DNA of 13,163 nucleotides from Dehalococcoidia bacterium (GTDB lineage: Bacteria > Chloroflexota > Dehalococcoidia > JAENJB01): positions 1 to 13,163 of the forward strand of contig JAENJB010000036.1 in the NCBI GenBank assembly GCA_016844565.1, in the 5' to 3' direction. Shown here piece after piece: positions 1-7,819 of the stretch. The position numbers were made by a program, and so were the translations under genes. Within the stretch, counting starts at the first letter, position 1, and each line of letters opens with the position of its first letter. Under the pieces are notes generated by a model. The model did not search any database and was not told the DNA's origin. It worked only from the letters and a program-made list of their open reading frames with translations.

Positions 1-1570
1 CTCCGAAGCTTCGCCTGGTCACACCGGCAAACCGCGCAACACCATGGTCGATATGCACCACATAGCTATCAGGAGAAGGCACCGAGACAAAACCACCGCG
101 GCGCACCGGGCGTCGCTTGACCAGCAATGGCTTCTTAGTTATTCCAAAAAGCTCGGTATCAGTCAGGAGCGTGACCGCTTTGTCCACCATCCAACCTTCA
201 GCTAATGAACCATGTACTAGCGAAAGCGAGCCATGGATGCCGCGAGGTTGCAGATTCTCCGTCACCGGCGCGATGACGTCGCAATCAGCCAGCAGCTCAG
301 AGAGCCGTTCCGCTTGCTGGGTGACCACCACCAGACGTCCTTTCCCCTTCAACGACTTCTTGACCCCCTCGAGGAAAACAGGTAGATGCCCACCATACCT
401 GGGTGATGGTTCGAAGGGCAGGGAGATTTCATCCCCATCACGGGAAAGCCATCTCCTAAGAGAAAGCCTGCGGTGGACCTTCTCTAACCTCTTCTGCCAT
501 TCCAAACGTGGCCAGTAGGGTTTTGGGAAATCTCGTGGCAGACTGCCTCGCTGCAGTTGCTGTTCCCAGAGCTGCTCTACCTCCACTTCCAGCTCTTCGC
601 CAGCCGAAATGACTTCCTCGGGTTCGTTGAGAATGAGCAGGGAGTTCGAAGGTAAGAAATCCAGCATCATGCCGTCGTTGGACGGAGCCAGATAGAAGTC
701 CGCACCTTCGAACCTCTGTCCCTCAACCAGCTGAGCAATTTCCTTCCCCATTTCCTCTCTGGTTCTTGCATCGCAGCCAGACAAATCCAGCCCCTTCAGA
801 AAGCGGTCAAACGCTTCTCTGCCTTCTCCCTGCGGAAAGAGCAGCTCCGCCGCTGGCGTCACTATAACCGATTGCACCGCCTCCAAGGACCTCTGGCTCG
901 CCGGGTCGAAGAGCCGCAGGCTCTCCACCTTGTCCCCGACGAATTCGATTCGCACCGGAAAAGAACTGGTGATCGGAAAAATGTCCACGATGCCTCCCCG
1001 CCGGCCCATGGTCCCGGGCACCTCCACAGTATCCTCGCGGTCATATCCCGCCGCTTCCCATTGCGCGATCAGCCAGTCAGGCTCGGCCACCATACCGACC
1101 TTCATCTCCCGAGCCAGGGCACGGAGCCGCTCAGGAGACAGCATTCGTGTCATCAAAGTCACTACTGAGGTCAGTACAAGAGGCCCGCGTGACATTATGT
1201 CAACCGCCCTCCCTGCCATTCCCCCACCCCATCCGCTGAGAGCCGAGAGAGTCTTCATCCTCTCAATCACCACGGCCGGGTCCGCAGCCAAGCGCTCGTG
1301 AGGCAAGGCATCCCTCTCCGGAAACCTGTAGAGGAGCGCACCTTCGGGACACCAATGAACCAGTTGCTCATGAAGTTCTCGGGCTGCCTCCGGATTCGCG
1401 CACAGCACAATCACCGGACCCTTCGCACTCTCATGAAGCGCAGCTATCAGGCATGGCTTGGCCGCTTCAAGCACCTGGACCCTGTGCTGTCCCTGACGAG
1501 CCACAAGAGCCTGCAGGCCATTTATAGCGGGTATCTCCCGCACTATTTCCAGCATGCCAGAGAGTTTCAC
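1..1570 (-). CDS. mfd: Transcription-repair coupling factor Mfd, N-terminal part (runs off left edge)
   Basis: Mfd is a DNA translocase that removes RNA polymerase stalled at DNA lesions and recruits UvrA. The minus strand is open from the GTG at 1570 to the window edge, giving 523 residues of a protein that usually has about 1,150. Residues 1-330 resemble the UvrB-like part, including ALPHERL near 88 and RRGGIVDIFP at 190-199. A middle domain follows, then LLTDTELFG near 468-476, and DSYVVHIDHGVARF at 501-514 begins the CarD-like RNA polymerase-interaction domain. The translocase motor lies outside the window. I chose GTG 1570 because GAGG sits five bases upstream; an ATG at 1555 has no ribosome site, and an in-frame TAG lies upstream. 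It is divergent from proB. The family call is secure; the exact start is less so. Confidence 0.95.
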   Translation of the reverse strand, partial: MKLSGMLEIVREIPAINGLQALVARQGQHRVQVLEAAKPCLIAALHESAKGPVIVLCANPEAARELHEQLVHWCPEGALLYRFPERDALPHERLAADPAVVIERMKTLSALSGWGGGMAGRAVDIMSRGPLVLTSVVTLMTRMLSPERLRALAREMKVGMVAEPDWLIAQWEAAGYDREDTVEVPGTMGRRGGIVDIFPITSSFPVRIEFVGDKVESLRLFDPASQRSLEAVQSVIVTPAAELLFPQGEGREAFDRFLKGLDLSGCDARTREEMGKEIAQLVEGQRFEGADFYLAPSNDGMMLDFLPSNSLLILNEPEEVISAGEELEVEVEQLWEQQLQRGSLPRDFPKPYWPRLEWQKRLEKVHRRLSLRRWLSRDGDEISLPFEPSPRYGGHLPVFLEGVKKSLKGKGRLVVVTQQAERLSELLADCDVIAPVTENLQPRGIHGSLSLVHGSLAEGWMVDKAVTLLTDTELFGITKKPLLVKRRPVRRGGFVSVPSPDSYVVHIDHGVARFAGVTRRSFG

Positions 1571-1589
1571 TTCAACCTCGCGCCAGGCA

Positions 1590-1602
1590 GGTGCACTGCA
1601 CC
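1590..1602. repeat. Short inverted repeat in the mfd leader
   Basis: GGTGC-ACT-GCACC is a perfect 5-bp inverted repeat with a 3-base centre. If the mfd promoter call is right, it lies just downstream of the start of transcription, where an operator or leader hairpin could act. The arms are short and this could be chance. Confidence 0.3.
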
Positions 1603-1613
1603 GATGCTATGAA

Positions 1614-1641
1614 AGTTTAGCACACAGGGACATGCCGGCAA
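1614..1641 (-). promoter_or_regulatory. Possible mfd promoter
   Basis: On the minus strand TTGCCG (1641-1636) is followed after 16 bases by TAAACT (1619-1614), which is preceded by TGC and so has an extended -10 context. Each hexamer matches consensus at four of six positions. It would start transcription near 1607 and leave a leader of about 37 bases. This is a by-eye call on a modest match. Confidence 0.35.
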
Positions 1642-1675
1642 CAGCAAACATTAGTCCAAGAATCAAGGCCGATAC

Positions 1676-1705
1676 TGTTCAATCCCCCGTTCTGCTTGCT
1701 ATAAT
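1676..1705 (+). promoter_or_regulatory. proBA promoter with perfect extended -10
   Basis: TGC-TATAAT at 1697-1705 is a perfect extended -10 element. The -35 side is weak: TGTTCA at 1676 with an 18-base spacer or TTCAAT at 1678 with a 16-base spacer, as is usual when an extended -10 is present. Transcription would start near 1711-1712. That is downstream of the ATG at 1706, so this ATG would not be in the message. Confidence 0.65.
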
Positions 1706-1721
1706 ATGGTCAGTGATGAAG

Positions 1722-1735
1722 GGAGAGAGCATTTG
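1722..1735 (+). promoter_or_regulatory. Ribosome site that sets the proB TTG start
   Basis: GGAG at 1722-1725, within GGGAGAGAG, lies seven bases before the in-frame TTG at 1733. The ATG at 1706 has no ribosome site and overlaps the -10 region. The site therefore favours TTG 1733 as the proB start. Confidence 0.6.
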
Positions 1736-2860
1736 GTAATCGCCTCGGGATATCAGCGGCTGGTGGTCAAGCTGGGCACGTCTTTGCTCACCGCAGGAGG
1801 ACGCCAGCTTCACCTACCGACCATGTCCAGCCTCGTCGAGCAGATAGCGCACCTGCACCACCAGGGGCAAGAGATAATCATAGTCTCATCGGGCGCCATA
1901 GCTGCTGGGAGACATGAACTCGCCATATCTCAGAAGAGCAGAGCGCTTCTTTTCAAGCAGGTGCTCGCGTCGGTGGGCCAAAGCCATTTGATGCACGTTT
2001 ATGAACAGCTTTTCGGGTTGCACAAGATCACCGTCGCGCAGGCCCTTCTTACCAGGAAAGACCTCACCGACCGACATGGATACCTGAACGCCCGCAACAC
2101 CCTTCTCGCGCTGATGGAACTCCAGGTAATAGCTGTTATCAATGAGAATGACGTGGTGGCCATTGACGAGATTCGCGGAAACCGGATCGGGGACAATGAC
2201 AACCTCTCAGCCATGGTGGCCAATCTGGTCGACGCCGACCTGCTTGTCATCCTCACCGACATAGGCGGCCTCTTCACTTCCGACCCCCACTCTTGTCCGG
2301 ATGCCAGGCTTATCACGCGCGTGGAAAGGATTGATGACCGGATCGAAAGCCTGGCCGGAGGCAGCGCGAGCACCCTGGGCACCGGAGGCATGGCCACCAA
2401 GATTGAAGCCGCCAGGCTGGCTACGGCCTCTGGCGTGAATGTCATCATCGCCGATGGCCGGGAGCCAGGCATCCTGCTCAAGGCCGCTTCCGGGGAACCC
2501 TGCGGAACACTCTTCCCGTCCCACATGACAAGACTTGAAAGCCGCAAACGCTGGATGCTGACCAACCGTGCCTCCCAGGGGAGAATAGTGGTGGACGAGG
2601 GGGCGTTACTCGCCCTCCGGGAAAAGGAAAAGAGCTTGCTGCCAGCGGGAATCAGGGAAGTGCAAGGCGACTTTCAGCGCGGAGACATCGTGGACATAGT
2701 GGACCAGGCAGGCGAGGCCTTTGCTTGTGGAATCTCAAACTACAGTTCGAGAGAGATCGCCCTTATCAAGGGGAGCCACTCCAAGAGGATAGCTTCCCTG
2801 GTCAACCATGTGTGCGGCACCGAAGTAGTACACCGCAACAACATGGTCTTGCTGAGTTGA
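1733..2860 (+). CDS. proB: Glutamate 5-kinase ProB
   Basis: ProB phosphorylates glutamate with ATP to glutamyl 5-phosphate, the first and normally proline-inhibited step of proline synthesis in the cytoplasm. Starting at TTG 1733 it has 375 residues, close to the 367 of E. coli. The amino-acid kinase domain shows KLGTS at 13-17, SSGAIAAG at 52-59, NEND at 138-141, GDNDNLSA at 153-160, LTDIGGLF at 174-181 and GTGGMATK at 216-223. Residues about 282-370 form the PUA domain found in many bacterial ProBs. The reading frame extends to an ATG at 1706, which would add nine residues, but that codon overlaps a perfect -10 box while TTG 1733 has a well-placed GGAG. proA follows after 13 bases, so the two are surely co-transcribed. 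Confidence 0.96.
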   Translation: MVIASGYQRLVVKLGTSLLTAGGRQLHLPTMSSLVEQIAHLHHQGQEIIIVSSGAIAAGRHELAISQKSRALLFKQVLASVGQSHLMHVYEQLFGLHKITVAQALLTRKDLTDRHGYLNARNTLLALMELQVIAVINENDVVAIDEIRGNRIGDNDNLSAMVANLVDADLLVILTDIGGLFTSDPHSCPDARLITRVERIDDRIESLAGGSASTLGTGGMATKIEAARLATASGVNVIIADGREPGILLKAASGEPCGTLFPSHMTRLESRKRWMLTNRASQGRIVVDEGALLALREKEKSLLPAGIREVQGDFQRGDIVDIVDQAGEAFACGISNYSSREIALIKGSHSKRIASLVNHVCGTEVVHRNNMVLLS

Positions 2861-2873
2861 GGAGAGCAGGAAG

Positions 2874-4148
2874 ATGCAAAACATAGTCAACGAAGTGGAA
2901 AGCAAGTGCAGAGAAGCAAAGTCGGCTGCCCGAAAGCTGGCTCTCATCTCAACAGAGAAGAAGAACAACGCCTTACTGAACATGGCTGACAACCTGGTTC
3001 GACGAAGCGCTGAAATCCTGGCAGCCAATGAGAAGGACCTGACGCAAGCCAGGACCTCCGGAATGGGAGCTGCCATGCTCGACCGGCTCTTGCTCAACCG
3101 GGCCCGCCTGGAAGGTATGGCGCAGGACGTGCGGGCGGTTGCCGCCCTCCCCGACCCGGTGGGAGAGATCTTCGACATGCGCACCATGCCCAACGGGCTC
3201 CGCATAGGCAAGAAGAGGGTCCCCCTGGGCGTCATCGCGGTAGTGTATGAGAGCCGCCCCAACGTGACCATAGACATATCCGCCCTCTGTCTCAAGGCAG
3301 GCAACGCCGTTGTGCTTCGCGGCGGGAAGGAAGCTGTCCACTCCAACGTCGCTCTGGCCAATCTAGCCCGGCAGGCTGCCACCGAGGCCGACTTGCCCGA
3401 GGGAGCCGTCCAGCTTATCCAATCCACTGACAGAGCCGCAGTTAGCCACCTGCTAAGGATGAAGGATTTCGTGGACCTGCTTATTCCCCGCGGGGGAGCC
3501 GAACTCATAAGATATGTCTCGCAGGAGGCAACCATGCCAGTGGTCACCGGAGGCATCGGTGTCTGCCACATCTTCGTTGACCGGAGCGCCCAGGTACCGC
3601 AGGCGGTCAGCATCGCTTACAATGCCAAAGTCCAGCGCCCAACGGTGTGCAACGCTCTCGACTGTCTGCTGGTGCACGCTGACGTTGCTCCAAGCTATCT
3701 CCCCTTGATCGCGAGAGAGTGGGCCTCGGCAGGGGTGGAGATACATGGCGACAAGCGCGCCCTTTCCATTCTCGCGCCCCTCCCATCGCTGAAGCTCGTT
3801 CCGGCCACCGATGAAGATTGGGGGAAGGAGTTCCTTTCCCTCACCGTAGCCGTCAAAGTGGTGGATACCATGGACGAGGCGCTGGAGCATATCGAGCGCT
3901 ACGGCTCAGGCCACTCCGAGGCGATTGTCACCGAGGACTACTCATCGGCCATGCGCTTCCTTGACGAAGTGGATGCCGCCTGCGTCTATGTCAACGCCAG
4001 CACCCGCTTCACCGATGGCGGCCAGTTCGGCCTGGGCGCTGAAGTTGGCATCAGCACACAGAAGTTCCATGCCCGTGGCCCTCTGGGATTGAAGGAAATA
4101 ACCACCTACAAGTGGCTTATCTTCGGCAGCGGCCAGGTTAGACCCTAA
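2874..4148 (+). CDS. proA: Gamma-glutamyl phosphate reductase ProA
   Basis: ProA reduces glutamyl 5-phosphate with NADPH to glutamate 5-semialdehyde, which cyclises to pyrroline-5-carboxylate. The protein has 424 residues, a normal length. Family marks are VVYESRPNVT near 123-132, GNAVVLRGGKEA at 143-154, IPRGGAELI at 204-212 and TGGIGVCH at 225-232. The catalytic Cys259 lies in QRPTVCNAL, where many homologues have Gly instead of Thr before Val. Near the C-terminus are FTDGGQFGLGAEVGIST and HARGPLGLKEITTYKW. The start is ATG 2874 with GGAGAG at 2861-2866 upstream. It is the second gene of proBA; proC is not in the window. Its TAA stop overlaps the TAG stop of the convergent permease gene by four bases. 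Confidence 0.97.
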   Translation: MQNIVNEVESKCREAKSAARKLALISTEKKNNALLNMADNLVRRSAEILAANEKDLTQARTSGMGAAMLDRLLLNRARLEGMAQDVRAVAALPDPVGEIFDMRTMPNGLRIGKKRVPLGVIAVVYESRPNVTIDISALCLKAGNAVVLRGGKEAVHSNVALANLARQAATEADLPEGAVQLIQSTDRAAVSHLLRMKDFVDLLIPRGGAELIRYVSQEATMPVVTGGIGVCHIFVDRSAQVPQAVSIAYNAKVQRPTVCNALDCLLVHADVAPSYLPLIAREWASAGVEIHGDKRALSILAPLPSLKLVPATDEDWGKEFLSLTVAVKVVDTMDEALEHIERYGSGHSEAIVTEDYSSAMRFLDEVDAACVYVNASTRFTDGGQFGLGAEVGISTQKFHARGPLGLKEITTYKWLIFGSGQVRP

Positions 4149-5899
4149 AGTCCGGACGTCATGGCTCGCCTCTGTCCCACCCTTCTCGAGAGAATGGTGA
4201 GGATGGTGAACGCGATTATCATCAATACTGCCAGGGAACCCACCATGGGTATGCTCCCCTCATTCCACAGCTGGAAGATCATGACCGACAGCACGGTGGA
4301 GTCCGGGGTGTAGAGGATGGCCGCCGACGACATGACCTTGGCGCTGAGTAGGAAGATGTACAGGCCTCCTGCGATCAACGAAGGCAGGATAAGGGGAATG
4401 ATGATGCGTCGCAGTATGGTGACCAGGCTGGCGCCGCTGGAAGCCGCCGCCTCCTCCAGCTCCGCCTTGATCTGCGCTACCCCGGCGTGGGTAAATCTTG
4501 TGCCTATGGGCATGAACTGGACTAAGTAAGCTATCACCAGGATCCAGATGGTCCCGTAGATGGGGTTGGGGAAGGTGAGGAAGACAATCATAAAGGCAAA
4601 CCCCGAAGCTATGCCGGGCACAGCATAGGGGATGAAGACCAGTCCGTCCAGCAGTTTGGCGCCCTTGGTCCGCATACGCACCACTATCCAGGAAACAATG
4701 GTCGCGATAATCATGCCCCCGACGCTCACAATCCCGCAGAGAATCGCCGTGTTCTTGATGGTGAGGAGAACATCACTGCGCCCCAGCAACGACCTGTAGT
4801 TATCCCACGACATGACAGAAAGGGCCTTTGCCGAGGGGACCTGGTAGTAAGGCAGGAACGAAGCATAGAGAAGGATGAGGAAGGGCAGGACAGCCGCAAA
4901 GATAATAAAAAGAAAGATGAAGCCAGTAGCCGCCGGCTTCCATTTTCCCAGGTCCAGCAGGCGAGGGCGATAGCCTTTGCCGGTCACCGTAGCATACTGC
5001 CCGGCGCGGCCCATCATCCTCTGATACAGAACGAGACCCATTAGCGCCAGGGAAACCAGCACCAGAGAAAACACGAATGCCTGCCCGTAGAGAGGTGGGT
5101 TTATCTCCCGCGCAGCGAAATAAATGTTGGTAGCAAACACATGGATGCCAGCCGACGCCCCCATGAGCAACGGCACTTCAAATGCCTCTATGCCCCTCAC
5201 AAACTGCAACAGGGCCATACCTGCCAGAGCCGGGGTCATCATCCTGAGAGTGATCCTGGCAAGAGTGGTGAACTTGCCCGCCCCGGCGGTATAGGCCGCC
5301 TCTTCCAGAGAGGGGTCCATTGCCCTGAGAGCGGCCCCTAGAAACAAGAATGTCATCGGGGTTTCGGAAAGGCCCTCCACCCAGAACATGGCCGGGATGG
5401 AGTAGGCATTGAAGATTGGGTCAACGAACCCCATGGCAAACCAGACCTTGTTGAACAGACCGATGGTAGGGCTAAGGAAGAGGATCCAGCCGATGGCCTT
5501 AAGCATGCCGGGCATTACCAGGGGAATGAACATCAAGGAGTACATAAGATTTCTCAACGGCGTATTTGTCCTCTCTACCAGGAACGCGATCGTGCCGCCG
5601 AAGAAAAAGGCCACCACCATGGAGCCGAAGGCGAATAGAAAACTGTCGCCCAGCATACCCAAAGCCCGCGGGTCAGCGAAGGCCTCACGGAAGTTCTTCA
5701 GGGTGAAATTAGTCAGGCTCGTATCGAAGAGGTTGCCGACATAGACATTCTTGAAGCTGTCCCAGACCAGGAAGAAGATGGGAATCAGAGCCCCGGCGCC
5801 CACAAATAAGGTGACCAGAATAAGCACCATCTTTCGCGGCTCCACCAATCCCCCCAACCAGCCGCGAAAAGTTGTCCTGGAAAAGGTTCCTATAGACAT
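4145..5899 (-). CDS. Fused ABC importer permease B (two membrane domains in one chain)
   Basis: This is a membrane protein of 584 residues with two copies of the binding-protein-dependent permease domain, about 12 membrane segments in all, of the fused type seen in ferric-iron importers. Each half has an EAA loop that should dock on the ATPase: EEAAYTAGAG near 199-208 and EEAAASSGAS near 482-491. The first loop ends ITLRMMTP, lacking the Pro of the usual I-x-L-P ending; the second ends IIIPLILP. I chose ATG 5899, with GGGGAAG a few bases upstream, over the TTG at 5950, which would add 17 polar residues. It is the last gene of the ABC operon and a close paralogue of the gene upstream. The substrate is unknown. 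Confidence 0.9.
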   Translation of the reverse strand: MSIGTFSRTTFRGWLGGLVEPRKMVLILVTLFVGAGALIPIFFLVWDSFKNVYVGNLFDTSLTNFTLKNFREAFADPRALGMLGDSFLFAFGSMVVAFFFGGTIAFLVERTNTPLRNLMYSLMFIPLVMPGMLKAIGWILFLSPTIGLFNKVWFAMGFVDPIFNAYSIPAMFWVEGLSETPMTFLFLGAALRAMDPSLEEAAYTAGAGKFTTLARITLRMMTPALAGMALLQFVRGIEAFEVPLLMGASAGIHVFATNIYFAAREINPPLYGQAFVFSLVLVSLALMGLVLYQRMMGRAGQYATVTGKGYRPRLLDLGKWKPAATGFIFLFIIFAAVLPFLILLYASFLPYYQVPSAKALSVMSWDNYRSLLGRSDVLLTIKNTAILCGIVSVGGMIIATIVSWIVVRMRTKGAKLLDGLVFIPYAVPGIASGFAFMIVFLTFPNPIYGTIWILVIAYLVQFMPIGTRFTHAGVAQIKAELEEAAASSGASLVTILRRIIIPLILPSLIAGGLYIFLLSAKVMSSAAILYTPDSTVLSVMIFQLWNEGSIPMVGSLAVLMIIAFTILTILSRRVGQRRAMTSGL

Positions 5900-5926
5900 G
5901 ATTACTTCCCCTTCTCCCTTCTTGAT

Positions 5927-5942
5927 TAGTCCAATAGGACTA
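5927..5942. repeat. Small inverted repeat between the two permease genes
   Basis: TAGTCC-AATA-GGACTA is a perfect 6-bp inverted repeat with a 4-base loop, in the 63-base gap between the permease genes. There is no T-run, so it is not an intrinsic terminator. It could be a minor intercistronic hairpin or chance. Confidence 0.35.
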
Positions 5943-5962
5943 GAGAGCAACGACCTCTTCTT

Positions 5963-7726
5963 TTATACTTCCGCCACTATAGCGCGGCGCTGAGACAGCT
6001 TGCGGGACACAATGGTCAAGATGGTGCCAGCCATGATAATCAATACGGAAAGGCTGCCCACCTGAGGTATACTTCCTTGGTTCCAGAGTTGGAAGAGCAT
6101 GGTAGCCACAACAATGGTCTTCGGCGTGAAAAGGATAGCCGCCGCTGACATCACCTTAACCGTGAGCAGGAATATGTAGAGAGCACCGGCTACCAGAGAA
6201 GGCAGCATGAGGGGAATGACAATTCGCCGGAGTGTCGTCAGGAGGTTCGCCCCGCTTACAGCCGACGCTTCCTCCAGTTCCGCCTTGATCTGGGCTACCC
6301 CGGCGTGGGTGAACCTGGTCGCCGTAGGCAGGAAACTGGTGAAATAGCACAGCACCAGGATCCAGATGGTCCCGTATATGGGGTTGGGAAAAGAAAGGAA
6401 GACGATCATGAAGGCAAATCCCATGGCTATGCCCGGTATGGCATAGGGGACGAATACCAGGCCATCCAGAATCCGGCTGGCCTTTGTACGCAGCCGGACA
6501 ACCATCCAGGAAACCATCGTCGCCATCAGCACAGCCCCCACGCTGACTATCGAAGATAGGATAGCCGTGTTCTTCAACGCCATCACAATGTCTGGGCGAG
6601 TGAAGAGCTCCTGGTAGTTTTGCAGAGTGAGCGCGGACCAGGCCCTCGCCGAGGGGACCTGGTAGAAAGGAAGAAACGAAGAGTAGAGCAGCACCAGGAA
6701 CGGCAGGATAACCGCACAGAAGAGAAAGAACAATATGAAGCCGGTCGCCGCCCAGCGCCACCTGCCGATGTCGATCAGGCGAGGGCGGTAGCCCTTCCCT
6801 GTGACCGTGGCATATTGCCCGGCACGCCCCATCATCTTCTGGTACAGGAGGAGTCCGGCCATGGCCAGGACGATTACCGTAAGGCCGTAGATAAACCCGA
6901 TCCCGTACTCCGGCGGACTCACCTCTCTGACTATCCAGTAGATTTGGGTAGAGAATACAGGAATCCCGGCCGGCATCCCCATCAGGAGCGGAACCTCAAA
7001 GGTCTCGAGCCCACGCACGAACTGCAGCAAACCGATGCCCGCCAGAGCAGGGGTCATCAGCGGCAAGGTAATCCTGAAAAGGACTCGTGCCCTACCCGAA
7101 CCGGCCGTGTAAGCTGCTTCCTCAAGAGAGGGGTCCATCGTCCGCAACGCCGCCCCCAGCATCAGAAAGGTCAGCGGCGACATCGACAGGCCTTCCACCC
7201 AGACCATCGCCGGCAGGGAATAGGCTTGGAAGACGGGATCGGCGGAGCCGGATATGGCGAACCACAACTTGTTAAGCAGCCCCATCTGGGGGCTGAGGAG
7301 CAGTACCCAGGCCACCGCCTTGATCATGCCCGGCATGATAAGGGGTATGAACATCAGCCCGTAGGCCACATTCCGCAGAGGAGCGTTGGTGCGCTCCACA
7401 ATGAAAGCGATGCCGCCGCCGAACAGGAAGGCAACGGTCATGGAGGCGAAGGCGAAGATGAAGCTGTTTCCCAGCATCATGAACGCCCTGGGGTCGGCAG
7501 CCACATCGCGGAAATTCTTGAGGGTAAAGTTGGTCAGGCTGGGGTCAAAGATATTGCCGATGCGGACATCTTTGAAGCTGTCCCAGACGAGGAAGAAGAG
7601 CGGGATGAGGGCCAGGGCACCCACCACGATAGTGACCAGAACAAGGACGAATCTCCTGGAACTCAGGAGACCAGCCCACCCTTCGCGCGTGGACAGGGCA
7701 CCTCTCAGACTGGCGAATGCAGTCAA
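5963..7726 (-). CDS. Fused ABC importer permease A (two membrane domains in one chain)
   Basis: This membrane protein of about 587 residues has two permease domains and about 12 membrane segments. It aligns end to end with permease B: in the 108-residue stretch from ALIP to LLSP I counted about 28 differences, or roughly 74% identity. EAA loops are EEAAYTAGSG near 202 and EEASAVSGAN near 485, both ending with Pro (ITLPLMTP and IVIPLMLP). The frame extends to a GTG at 7762, but that codon lies inside the 3' arm of a 13-bp hairpin and has no proper ribosome site. GGGAGG (7738-7733) lies six bases before TTG 7726 and three before GTG 7729, so TTG 7726 is preferred. That start also gives an N-terminus about the length of permease B. 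It probably conducts the substrate delivered by the lipoprotein encoded upstream. Confidence 0.9.
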   Translation of the reverse strand: MTAFASLRGALSTREGWAGLLSSRRFVLVLVTIVVGALALIPLFFLVWDSFKDVRIGNIFDPSLTNFTLKNFRDVAADPRAFMMLGNSFIFAFASMTVAFLFGGGIAFIVERTNAPLRNVAYGLMFIPLIMPGMIKAVAWVLLLSPQMGLLNKLWFAISGSADPVFQAYSLPAMVWVEGLSMSPLTFLMLGAALRTMDPSLEEAAYTAGSGRARVLFRITLPLMTPALAGIGLLQFVRGLETFEVPLLMGMPAGIPVFSTQIYWIVREVSPPEYGIGFIYGLTVIVLAMAGLLLYQKMMGRAGQYATVTGKGYRPRLIDIGRWRWAATGFILFFLFCAVILPFLVLLYSSFLPFYQVPSARAWSALTLQNYQELFTRPDIVMALKNTAILSSIVSVGAVLMATMVSWMVVRLRTKASRILDGLVFVPYAIPGIAMGFAFMIVFLSFPNPIYGTIWILVLCYFTSFLPTATRFTHAGVAQIKAELEEASAVSGANLLTTLRRIVIPLMLPSLVAGALYIFLLTVKVMSAAAILFTPKTIVVATMLFQLWNQGSIPQVGSLSVLIIMAGTILTIVSRKLSQRRAIVAEV

Positions 7727-7751
7727 CACCGGCCTCCCAATCTTCCAGCGT

Positions 7752-7802
7752 ACAGGAGGCACCCTGCGGAGCTGAAGGGAGCAGCCCCCGGGTGCCTCCT
7801 GT
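7752..7802 (-). promoter_or_regulatory. Strong intercistronic hairpin between binding-protein and permease genes
   Basis: ACAGGAGGCACCC (7752-7764) is the exact reverse complement of GGGTGCCTCCTGT (7790-7802), giving a perfect 13-bp stem around a 25-base loop. The loop can itself pair GCTG with CAGC. In the message the stem begins 17 bases after the binding-protein stop. No T-run follows, so it is not a classical terminator. By analogy with malE-malF it could protect the upstream message or reduce read-through, so that binding protein outnumbers permease; that role is inference. Confidence 0.7.
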
Positions 7803-7819
7803 CAGAGTAGCGTCAGTGC

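Noticed and set aside
1298..1612. Plus-strand frames at 117-1739
   Set aside because: They lie opposite the continuous mfd frame or in the mfd-proB gap and have no recognisable product.
1999..2565. Minus-strand frame of 188 codons opposite proB
   Set aside because: It is an antisense shadow of proB, rich in Ser and Arg, without a family match.
2735..3613. Minus-strand frame of 292 codons opposite proA
   Set aside because: It lies antisense to an intact proA with all its motifs; its Ser/Ala/Arg-rich product resembles no family.
6156..6761. Second minus-strand frame of 201 codons inside permease A
   Set aside because: It overlaps the permease coding frame out of phase and shows no domain; the permease frame is continuous, so there is no frameshift to explain.
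7752..7802. Hairpin as an intrinsic terminator of the binding-protein message
   Set aside because: No run of T follows on either strand and the permease genes continue in the same direction.
6620..7810. Long plus-strand frame of 396 codons opposite permease A
   Set aside because: It is the antisense of a membrane-protein gene. The product is very polar, rich in Arg, Gln, Glu and His, with no domain, while the opposite strand encodes a clear permease.
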